Below, piece by piece: positions 55,050 to 64,000 of a stretch of 64,000 bases of DNA. The stretch's first letter is position 1. The number at the start of each line of letters is the position of its first letter. The notes under the pieces were generated by a model. That model saw only the letters and a list, made by a program, of their open reading frames with translations. It was not told the DNA's origin and made no database searches. Origin of the DNA: Ziziphus jujuba (Eukaryota > Streptophyta > Magnoliopsida > Rosales > Rhamnaceae); NCBI RefSeq assembly GCF_031755915.1, contig NC_083381.1, positions 6,708,501 through 6,772,500 on the forward strand, in the 5' to 3' direction. The position numbers were made by a program, and so were the translations under genes.

Positions 55050-57440
55050 TGTAAGAATCAATACACGAAAATGCCTACATTGTACAAGTTTAACTGGATA
55101 TGACAAAATTTGACTGCATATGGATTTAATAGTTGACTTTTGTTTCGTTAAGTTTTGGCTTTAACCATTGTACTGTTGGGGTGAGAAGGTTATGACCAAA
55201 AGCAAGCTAGCTTGAAGTGTTAGCAACAAGCAAGCTTTTGGTGATGCTCTTGGGAATGGTTGTGTGTGAGTTGTGTTTTTAGGTTTTGGTTATGGTGTTT
55301 TCTGGTTTTTAGGGTTCCTAGAGTGTTCTAAGGTGTTGAAGAAGAGATAAGAAGAAGGGGACCACGTTGCTTTTGAAAAATGAGGCTTGGATGTGTAGCC
55401 ATTTCATTCATTTTACTATATAAGCTTGAAATTACAACTAGTTCACACATGTCAAGCATGTGAGCTTACAAAATGAGTAAAATATTTGAAATTTAAAAAG
55501 TAAAATGGTCAACACCTAACTTTTCATACACAAAAGAGTCAAAAACCAGCTGCAACATGTTTATTCCAAATATAGTAAAAAGTGGCACATGGTTTGAACT
55601 AAGTTCCTATTGTTTAACTAGTTTGGGTAAATAACCAAACTAGCTTCACCTACTTAGGTTCCCTTTGTATCTGCCTATGAAACTTGGTTTGAAATATCCT
55701 TGGTCATCAATAAATATTGTTCCAAGAGCTAGGAATGTTCTGGAACCGGATCATGGGCCAAACAGCTCCAAAGCTGACCCATACTCTGCATACTGGGCCC
55801 ATCAGATACAGCAATCTGTTTGGAATAGAAAATGGACTTTCCCATGTCATTTGGACCTGAAATTTGAACCATAGTCTTCTATATATGTCTGTAGACATCC
55901 CTCAAAATTTCAGCCCAAAACTCCATTTGCAACCTGAGATATAAGATAAATAGTAGAACTATGTTGCTGGAAATTATGAATCCAGCACCATAGGCATTTC
56001 AAGCATAACATTCCTACTCTTTTGTGCATAATTTTGCCTATACTTTTGCATACATAACTTAGGCATAAAACATTATCAAAATATACCTTGCATAAATTAA
56101 AACATACAAAAAAATATAAACTCATAAAAGGAAAGGATTTGATACCAAGGTGTGCATGCTAGCCGGTGACATGCACCATCAAGTGGCAAAATTGCCACAC
56201 TTCAACATGTACTACTATGTAGAATTCATCAACACAAATTTATAGATTATTATAAATCACGCTTGAAAGATATGGATTTGTAAAATTATAAATTTAATTA
56301 ATTTACCACTATTAGAATCACTACCAGTATTCTTTTAAAAGGATAGGGGTGTATATGATCTCTATGCCCTCATATGGGAGGCCGTCAATTAAAATACCAA
56401 AACTTCCCCCAAAAAACACAAAAAACTTGTGGATCCTTTCCCCCGAACCTACGACCTGTCAGCCCACCCAAGCAACCAACCTCCCCGGGGCACAACTAGC
56501 AATACTCCGAAATTACCCTTAATCTAGCCAAATCACCATACACGTGTCACCCCAGTAAATTGCCCATTGAATTTCCAACCTACCACAAAATTTCCTCGTT
56601 GGAAAACCTGTCAAAATGCCAAATAGGCCAAAACGGCCAATGTGGCCATGTTACTCCAGTCACCAGATTTTGGCTAGTTTCAAGTCATGGTTCCGATCCC
56701 TGCCCCCTATTTGGATTTTCTAATTTCAAATATAGCTTCTTTTTAGCTCAATTCATCACCGTTTGAGAAATCCATCAACTTGAAATTTGGACAAAACTTT
56801 CCATGCATTGATTTTCCATCTACCATTGGTAACAATTGTTGAGGTGAGCACCATTGTGTCAACCATCTCATAGGCTTTCCATTGTTATATGGATTTCCCA
56901 TTATAATTGGATTTTGTGTAATTACCCAACATCTATCAATTTGTATAGATACCCGATAAAATTGGATTGAAATTAGACAATTTAAAACAAAATTATATTT
57001 GCTAATGTATTTTTAGAGGTTATTAGAAGCTAATAAATGGTTTAATTTCATAAAATTGACTATAGGTTGAATAATTTGGGGCATCAAATATGACAGGGTA
57101 TATTGTATAATTGGATCTACAAGTGTTTAATTTTTGTAATTACTAATTTGTATAATTGATTATTCAATATTTAGTATGCACCAAAGTTCTTAGTTAAATT
57201 TTAGTTGCCTAAATAATATTTTTGTTATATTTTACGCAACCTTACACTGAAGCAGGAGTCATCATCAACAATATCTGTGAATAGAGATATTTTTAAATAT
57301 GTTTTCGGCAATACTAGTGTATTGGTTATGTAAAGTTTGGACCTAGTGGAAGTTGAGTATAGTAAGTGCAAGCAATTGTTTTATGACAGCACAAACTAAC
57401 TTATAAGTAAGGTATTCGATTCGACTAGCTCTCCCAAGGT
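55050..57440 (+). mobile_element. Older LTR remnant of the same family, interrupted
   Basis: It begins TGTAAGAATCAATACACG and parallels the LTR at 48830: GTTTAACTGG, TTGACTGCATATGGATTT, GGCTTTAACCATTGTA, then after the interruption TACTATGTAGAATTCATCAACA, GAAAGATATGG, and much later TTTTTGTTATATTTTA(C/G)GCA. It fades out near 57440 without reaching an LTR end, so it is truncated. The solo LTR at 55174-56207 is inserted in it. Confidence 0.55.
55174..56207 (-). mobile_element. Solo LTR (1,034 bp), probably copia type
   Basis: It starts TGTTGGGGTGAG and ends CACTTCAACA (TGTTG...CAACA), with a perfect 5-bp target duplication TGTAC on both sides (55169-55173 and 56208-56212). Removing it rejoins the surrounding older LTR. 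Minus orientation is suggested by AAGCTTATATAGTAAAATG (TATA-like, about 55410-55430) followed by a leader-like C/A-rich stretch running to the LTR end. No internal region is attached. Confidence 0.8.
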
Positions 57441-57478
57441 TGAAATAAGGTATGTCAAGTTCTTATGAGGTGAACCAT

Positions 57479-57790
57479 TTATGCCATCAAACTTCTCAAA
57501 TTAGGTTTCGAGTAGTAATGAGGGAATGAAACTTGACTATAGTAAGCATGATATGGCTTATAGTATCCAAGAATAGGTGGATTTATTGAAGCTTGATATT
57601 CTCTAATACCCTCTGCAACTAGTAACTTCATATTAGTTGAATAAATAGAAGTATCTGGAGGAATTTGAACTGTTGAAATTTGCCATTTGTCCTTTGGCTC
57701 TTGCAAGCATAGACTTGCTTGTTGGGCTAGTTGAGCCATAAGCTTCGCAATTTCAGCATCTTTTTCTTCCACCATTCTTTGCATCTATCA
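57479..57790 (-). pseudogene. Retrotransposon gag-like fragment
   Basis: A 101-codon ORF starts MQRMVEEKDAEIAKLMAQL (coiled coil) and ends with GYYKPYHAYYSQVSFPHYYS, which resembles the KPY..YDQVPFPPGY segment just before the retrotrans_gag domain in some plant Ty3/gypsy polyproteins. The gag domain itself is missing. A duplicated piece of the ORF lies at 57827-57885. It could instead be an unrelated ORF; only the short motif supports the call. Confidence 0.4.
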
Positions 57791-57885
57791 CCACATTTCT
57801 TGAAGTTGTCTTTTCAATAATAGATGTTTGCCATTTGTCCTTTGGCTCCTGCAAGTGTAGACTTGCTTGCTAGGCTAATTATGCC
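57679..57885. repeat. Spaced direct duplication, about 59 bp
   Basis: TTTGCCATTTGTCCTTTGGC and the following CTTGCTTG(T/C)T(G)GGCTA recur at 57679-57737 and 57827-57885, the second copy with several changes. Confidence 0.85.
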
Positions 57886-58075
57886 GTAGCTTTGTTTCAA
57901 ATATATTAGCTTTGCAAATATCTTTTTTGCCTACTAAAACATAAAAAAGCCCAAGGGAGCTTCTGCTTCTTCTTCTCTTATGGTTTTTTAGCCAAGTAGA
58001 ATAATACTCACCTCTATCTATTCTACCAAAGAAAAAAATTGTGAGTATTGGCTACGAACTTTTAGCCAACCCTCT

Positions 58076-58120
<45 letters not shown>

Positions 58121-58258
58121 TGCTAATGTTTATTAGGGGGAAAAAAGTATTATATACTTGCCAAAACCTCCAGAGAAAATATGATTCCCTGGGCAAAAAT
58201 TTCACTTGGAGCCTTAATAAATTTGTTATAACATTTTAAACTTTCTTAATACAAATTC

Positions 58259-58293
<35 letters not shown>

Positions 58294-60479
58294 CCCTGAT
58301 GCTTGAAAAGTAGCAATAGTTATGATAATATCATTTTTATTTATAAAAAAAATAAAATGGTGTATAATTTATGAAGGTGTATAAAAGACAAAACAAAAAG
58401 AACAGAAAGGCGATTAAGTTATTTAAATGAATTATCAATAGTAAATTAGTAATTAATTAGGGATGAGAGGCAAGCCATGCATGTTTCATGTCTTTGAAGC
58501 ACCTTTTCCATGTTTTTAAACAAAACCAAGGTATAAAGATAGGAACAATAATCTTTAGCTTCTCATTACTGTGCTCAAATTGCTAATCAGTACGTATTTA
58601 AAGGCACATGTTTTTTCCTTCAATGCTAAAACAATAGTACACACCTTGTTGATGCCCAAGACTCATGTGTGCATATTAGAAAGGAATTATATGCTTTCAC
58701 ACAAAGACTTGTCCCTAAATTACAAATGTATATTAGGTCTCATGACTTTAATAAAATGTAAGGCCCATTTTCTAAAGCAATTTTTATTAAAAAAATAAAT
58801 ATAAAAATAAAAATAGTAAATTAGATTTCATATTTTTAAAAGTTAAAAACATGTATGGTAATATATTTAACGAATATTTTATAAAAACGAAATATTAACA
58901 TTGTGTTTGCTAATGTTAAACATGTGGAAAAAATAGTTATTAAAAAATTAAAAAATTATCTATATTTATCTATCATATATGTTAAATATGGTGTATATTT
59001 ACATAAAATACATATATTTTATTTAAAATGATAAATATTATTCAATATATTTTTTATGTTTGTTTCTAAAATTTTTCAAACAAATATTATTCAACATATT
59101 TTTTATATGTTTGTTTCTAAATTTTTTCAAATCATATATTTCAAATATAGCTTTGGAACACATTTATGATCATTTTTTCAATTTAAAAAATTAAAAAATT
59201 AGTTTTGCAAAATAATTAAGTTTTTTTCCCCAGTGTCCAAACTCGTTTGGTCTTCTACCAAAGACTTTAGTGTCCTTTTTTTTTTTTTTTTTTCCTCTCC
59301 TTTTCTTTTGCAGTATTGAAGAAGGAGATTCTATTTGCAAAATAAAATAATGATTATTTTCATTAGGCATCATTTGAAAAGTGTTGAAATTTTAAGAAAA
59401 ATTGATTTCTAAGAATCTAATCTTTAAACATTAATTTCCTATGAATGTTTGTGAGAATGTTTGGATAGTATCAAAATATATATTAAGACTTACGAGTAAT
59501 CAAATTAATTGGTATTTTAAAAATTGAGATGGAATTGTCCTTAGTAAAATATCTAAGATTAGTTACTAACAGAATCTTATAATGACATCTTTCTGGAGTT
59601 ATCGCTTTCCATCATTTTTTTTCCCACATTGTAAGAATTAATTTTTTAAGGACCCCCAATTTTCTCCTACAAATAATCCATATACAAGAAATTTTACTTT
59701 TTATTAGGCCTTATTTGAAAAGTATCAAAATTGTTGGGAATATGAAATTCCTTAAGAAAATGAAATTTTCATGGATTTTTAAGATGAAGAAAGTTTGTCC
59801 CAGGAGAAATTAAATATTGCAATGTGAAAAAAAAATAGGGTAGAAAATGATTCTTTAAAAAAATATATCATTCTAAAATTCCTAAGAAAACTCGTTTTAT
59901 ATATTTTATTAAAAGATAATTGTATCCTCAATTTTTAAAATACAAACTAATAAGTTTTAAATATCCTTGTACAAACCAAACACTTTAAAAAATGATTTAT
60001 AGGAAATTGATTCCAAAATAACTAATTCCTAAGGCCCAATTTGATAACAAGTTTATTTTTTATTTTTTGTTTTTGGTTTTTCTTCTAAACTGTGTTTAGT
60101 TTGTTTACTTTAATGGTTTATCAATGTTAGTTGATGGTAGTTATAATTTGTTAGTTATATAGATTAACTATAAATGTTAAGGGAAAAAAACAAAATTTAA
60201 AAGCCAACACAATTTTAAATTATGTTTTATTTTCTATTTATATTTGTTTTCTCATTATATTTATAGTTAATATAGATTTGCACAGTACATACAATTTATA
60301 AAAAATTAAAAAATAAAAAAAAAGCCTAAAAAACAAATTCTTAAAAAGTAATTTTCTACAAATTTTTTATATTTTTCAAAGATGACCTTAAGAAAATTTC
60401 AAATTCCTAATAAATTTGATATTTCACAATAAATTTGACATTTCACAAATATGGGGACAGTTACTTGGGTTGCTAGGCT
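57886..60479. other. AT-rich spacer with MITE-like repeats
   Basis: Contains a 37-base T-run (58081-58117) and a second T-run near 58281. Two related copies of a MITE-like sequence start near 59366 (AGGCATCATTTGAAAAGTGT) and 59705 (AGGCCTTATTTGAAAAGTAT). The second runs to about 60050, where AGGCCCAATTTGATAAC appears. No gene recognised; ORF 58571-58795 has no family features. Confidence 0.45.
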
Positions 60480-60780
60480 AAGACTTAGAGTGATAGACTT
60501 GAGCAATATGGGCTTAGAGATATGAACATGGGTGATTTGGGTTTTGGGATAAGCTATGTGCTTGATATGGGTTTAGGATTTTGGGCTGCATGCATGAGTT
60601 TGGATGAAATGTGTTTAAACTGTTGGGCTTCAAGGCATGGGCTTTGAAAGGTAGGTTAAGGTTACGAGGCTCTAAGTACTTGGGTTTCAAGATTTTCGTC
60701 CCAAATCTTTGGACTTGGAAATGTGGGTTTAGATGACATGGCAAAACTTTTGGGCTTATGTTTAGACTTTAAGGATGGGG
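60480..60780. repeat. Degenerate short-period repeat rich in GGGCTT / GGGTTT
   Basis: Units such as TGGGCTT, TGGGTTT, TTGGACTTGG and GGCATGGGC recur every 15-20 bases. A 76-codon ORF on the minus strand is the translated shadow of this repeat (Pro/Asn/Leu-rich) and is not called as a gene. Confidence 0.5.
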
Positions 60781-61029
60781 GAATTTGACCCGGTGCCCTC
60801 TTTTAGAGGGCTTAACAAAATATATCCTCTCCGCTCAAATATTTTTTATTTTATCCATCTATTTTTAAATATTTCCAAAGTATCCTTGTTTAATATAAAA
60901 TCAAACAAAATTCATTTTCCCTTTTGATAAAACTATCTTATTTTCTCCTTCTTTTACTCTTACTCTCTAACAAACTTTTAAAGCTGGGTTTTGGCAAAGT
61001 ATAACAAACTAATTGACAAAAAGAGAAGA
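60781..61029. other. Spacer
   Basis: The start (GGGGGAATTTGACCCGGTGCCC) resembles the ends of the repeat pair at 62705 and 63400 (GGGGAATTTAGCC...), so it may be a third fragment of that family. Nothing else seen. Confidence 0.35.
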
Positions 61030-62262
61030 TGAAGAAAAAAAGCACCAGTAAAAATACAAATCCTGACCTTATAGAAATTAAAAAATTAGGGAGAAGACAT
61101 TAATGTTTCTGATGATGAGAGTTACTCCATGTTCAATATGGATGCTTTGGAAGAAGAAGCTTAGGGCGCTGATCTAGAATTCTCTTCCTCCTTTTCACAC
61201 CAACTCAGTCTGGGTGAGTATGTAAAGCTTGGTTTTTTTCTTTTAATTTTTTTTATTTGCCAAATATTTGGAAATAAATATGGTCTTCAATGGGATGAAA
61301 ATGGACATTCAATTTTCTATGTGGGGATTGAAGTTTGGGGAAGAATTGGTAATTTGAATGGTTTGGCATCGAGCCACTTCGTTATTATTCTAAAATTTGG
61401 TAAAAGTTTGGAACTTTTTTTTTTTTTTTTTGTTGCTGAGGTGGATGTAGAAGCTTTTTGGAATGATGGTTTTTGATGATCATATCAAAAATTTATTCTT
61501 AATCTTTACAAGGAAAACCTTTATTTAATCATAAATTGAATGGTATTTAACTAATCTTGTCATCTTGTATATGTAAGAATTGTTATCTATTATTACTGTC
61601 TCAATAATCATAAATTTTTTAATTGCTTCTGTACTCAATATACTTTAGAAGATAAGAAAATTAACCAAAAGGAGATTTATTGAAAGTAGAAAAGGCAGAA
61701 AAATGCAACTAAAATTGTAAGCAAGAATCCAATTTTTGGGTTTTGTTTAATAATAAGAATTAAACTTGAGAACCAAAAAAAAAATAAAAAATAAAAAACT
61801 TTTAGGATATAATGAAACTATTCTTTCTTTGTTTTAAGCCGGTATTTCTTTCTCTTACAGAAAGAAAAAGAGTAGGGGGAAAAAAAACAAGGAGAAGAAG
61901 CAATAGGTGAAGAATTTGAAGTTTCTAAACCTTTTGAATTTCAACCACAGGTCCTTGACTATCTTCTTCTGAAAGTGGCCATAGTTGGAAGGCTAGATAT
62001 TGGAAAATCAGAACTATTTAATTGTCTTGTGGGGTTATTGCATGATGAAGTCTAGCCTTGCACTTAACATTTACTTTGGAGAACATGCCTCTTAAGTTAA
62101 TTTTTTAACAATATGTATCTTGAATTCATTTTTGTTTAAATACATCATAGAGAATGGCAATTGTTGTTGATGAACCTGGGTTAACAAGAGATCGCTTGTA
62201 TGGTAGATCCTCTTAGGTGATTACGAATTCATGGTTGTAGACACTGGTGGAGTTCTTACACT
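61030..62262 (+). pseudogene. EngA/Der-type GTPase gene fragment (with introns)
   Basis: Three pieces of an organellar double-GTPase (Der) are visible. (1) An acidic exon GEDINVSDDESYSMFNMDALEEEA, a stop, then a donor-like GTGAGT near 61212. (2) After an intron-like gap, KPFEFQPQ and KVAIVGRLDIGKSELFNCLVG (61971-62033), the P-loop G1 motif, where GRPNVGKS is usual. (3) RMAIVVDEPGLTRDRLYGRSS (62153-62215), a stop, then DYEFMVVDTGGVL containing the G3 motif DTGG. Everything downstream of G3, including the second GTPase domain, is missing. Retained introns show it came from a DNA-level duplication, not a reverse-transcribed message. Intact members act in chloroplast ribosome assembly. Confidence 0.75.
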
Positions 62263-62704
62263 TTCAAAATCATAGGCTAACAATAAGTGAATATCTATCT
62301 TGAAATATATGTAAAGTACACTCATCCATAAAACCTTGCATCTTGTCATCGTTGTTCACTATCTATCTTGAGATCTATGTGTATCTTATTTATGCTATGT
62401 AAAAATTAAACAATGTTCTTATTAATAATTGCTAGATGTGTGGCTTGCATTTTATTTATGCTATTTCAATAGTGGCTAAAAAAATTATTGATGACAATTT
62501 TCTTAAATTTAATTTCCCTTTCTTCTCACTTATTCCTTAAATTACATTCAATAAATGTATTAGTACAAATTTTGTGGTGTCATACACAATATAAAAATCA
62601 TTGCTATAACGTATGGAGTGAATTTTTTTAAAAAAAAATAAAAATAACATAATAAATTATCGAAATGCTTATCATGAATACTAATAAAGGCCATCGGAAA
62701 CTTT
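62263..62704. other. Spacer downstream of the GTPase fragment
   Basis: AT-rich with a short repeated phrase (ATCTATCTTGA(A/G)AT(A/C)TATGT at 62293 and 62361). Nothing recognised. Confidence 0.4.
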
Positions 62705-63175
62705 TCAAGCAAGTATATATATATACTGTAGAAAAGAAAATGCATAGGGGTGCGGGAAAAGAAAGGAAAAAAAATAAAAAATGAAAGGAAGTGAGGAAAA
62801 GACAAAAGAAAGAAATAAAAAACAAAAAAAAATTAAAAAAGAACTAATCATCTTGATGAATGAGAAGAGAAGAGCTGGATTTTGACAGGAGAAAAAATTG
62901 TAGAAAGGTGGTGGAAAAGAAAGAAACAAAAAAAAAAAAAAAGAAGTTTAATTTTGATATAAGGGTATTTTAGGGATATTAAAAAATGAGAGGGTAAAAC
63001 AAAAAAGATGGAGAAGAAAGGGGTATAAATTGTTAAGGCCCTGCCCAAAAGGGGAACAAACCAAGTTCTTCGAAATCTGGGGAATTTAGCCTATTAGCCC
63101 CATGGGCAAGGCCTTAAAGATTTATACCAATCAATTCAGCAATTTTTTTCTTTTACCCCTTAATATCGATTATAC
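62705..63175. repeat. Purine-rich repeat, copy 1
   Basis: It shares with copy 2 (63400-64000) a (TA)-rich start ending CTGTAG/TTGTAG, long GGAAAAGAAAGGAAAAAA tracts, CATCTTGATGAATGAGAAGA followed by GAAGAGCTGGATTTTGACAG, AGGGTAAAACAAAAAAGATG, and an end with GGGAATTT..GCC, GGCCTTAA and GATTTATACC. ORFs across it are translations of low-complexity A/G sequence. Confidence 0.8.
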
Positions 63176-63399
63176 CCTTTAAAAATTAAAAAAGACACTT
63201 TGTTCAATTTCTATAAAAACACCCTTTGCTCAATTTCACCACACCATGTTTTTAACTTTCAACTAAAAAAAATAAAAATCCACTTTTTTCATCGTCTTGT
63301 AATCCTTGCTTTTTGGTTCAATACAAGCATAACTCAATATTGGCTTAGTCTTCTCCCTCAAAAAGCATCCTCAGGTTTTTATTTATTTATTTTTTTTGC
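63176..63399. other. Short spacer between the two repeat copies
   Basis: AT-rich; includes CACCCTTTGCTCAATTTCACC related to the preceding CACTTTGTTCAATTTC. No gene. Confidence 0.35.
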
Positions 63400-64000
63400 T
63401 ATGTGTATATACACATATTGTAGGAAAAAAAAAATTCAGAGGGGTGATGGAAAAGAAAGCAAAAAATAAAATAAAAAAGAAAAGGAAGAGAGGAAAAGAC
63501 AAAAGAAAGGAATAAAAAATAAAAACAAAAAATTAAAAAAGAAGTAAACCATCTTGATGAATGAGAAGAGAAGAGCTGGATTTTGACAGAGGAAAAAAAA
63601 AATTGTAGAGAATGGTAGAAAAGGAAGGAAAAAAAAAAAGGAACTAAGGAAAATACAAAAGAGATGAAAAAAAAAAAAAACATGTTGATGAAGGAGCATA
63701 GAAGAGTTCAAAGTGGACATTGACAGATTTTTTGGAAGATTTGAAGGAGTTCTCGATAGTGAAAGAAAGTAAAAACGAAGAAAAAAAAATGAAGTTTCAT
63801 TTTGACATGAGGGTATTTGAGGGATATGAAAAAATAAGAGGGTAAAACAAAAAAGATGGAGAAGGAAGGGGTATAAATCATTAATCCCCTGTCCAAAAGG
63901 GCAACAGACCAAATTCTTAAAAATCTAGGGAATTTGGCCTATTGCTCCCATACGTAGGGCCTTAACGATTTATACCCATCAATTCATCAATTTTTTTGTT
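63400..64000. repeat. Purine-rich repeat, copy 2 (continues past the window)
   Basis: Same order of landmarks as copy 1, with an extra ~130-bp A/G-rich insertion or internal duplication (about 63600-63780). It runs to the window edge. Confidence 0.8.

Noticed and set aside
60514..60744. 76-codon Pro/Asn-rich ORF
   Set aside because: Product of a degenerate short repeat (GGGCTT/GGGTTT); no family features.
62560..63912. Series of Phe/Leu-rich minus-strand ORFs up to 158 codons
   Set aside because: Translations of the A/G-rich repeat pair; low complexity, with no signal-peptide or domain logic beyond poly-Phe.

Overview
This is nuclear DNA of a flowering plant, almost certainly a dicot. It is AT-rich, its genes are sparse and carry introns, and most of the window is transposable elements in every state of decay. 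Few genes look intact: (1) the 5' end of a CML5/MSS3-type calmodulin-like gene running off the left edge (1-245, minus); (2) a FAR1-related factor gene with a single FAR1 DNA-binding domain, no transposase core and a C-terminal coiled coil (coding exons 12496-13050 and 7700-7921, minus, plus a likely non-coding leader exon near 14481-14870); (3) a single-exon UDP-glycosyltransferase of the UGT89 type (31426-32772, minus). From memory, Arabidopsis has the same CML/FAR1-factor neighbour pair twice (At2g43290/At2g43280 and At3g59440/At3g59470), so the left end probably keeps an old microsyntenic block. Two gene relics were also read: an F-box/DUF295 pseudogene (53358-54204, minus) and an intron-bearing fragment of an EngA/Der GTPase gene (61030-62262, plus).

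Layout: 1-14.9 kb holds the two conserved genes with AT-rich spacers, a foldback palindrome at 1051-1177 and a copia RNase H relic inside the large FAR1-factor intron. From 16.2 to 28.07 kb lies a decayed CACTA (En/Spm) transposon with TNP2 transposase, a second ORF with a transposase_24-like part and a ULP1/C48-protease-like part, subterminal repeats and a 3' end reading ...CTTATAGTG. A 3,092-bp solo LTR is inserted in its second ORF. From 28 to 38.5 kb come a long-TIR Mutator-like element, the UGT gene, a ~290-bp tandem repeat split by a Harbinger-type MITE, and a hAT-type element with an imperfect 8-bp target duplication.

The centrepiece is 38495-48462: three nearly identical ~2.93-kb LTRs alternating with two apparently identical 593-bp internal segments (LTR-INT-LTR-INT-LTR). 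Each internal segment has a tRNA-iMet-type primer-binding site and a polypurine tract but no gag or pol. This is a young, non-autonomous LTR retrotransposon in tandem form. Relatives of the same LTR family recur in the window: the solo LTR at 21991-25082 and older remnants at 16190-16723, 48830-51431 and 55050-57440. The last of these is itself split by a 1,034-bp solo LTR with a perfect TGTAC target duplication. Each family LTR start that can be read well carries a cluster of W-box (TTGAC) motifs.

From 57.5 kb to the end the window holds a gag-like fragment, small MITE-like repeats, the EngA/Der relic and two copies of a purine-rich repeat. No rRNA, tRNA or CRISPR was recognised, and no bacterial-type operon is present. 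All similarity statements come from reading the sequence by eye and from knowledge of the families; no searches were run.
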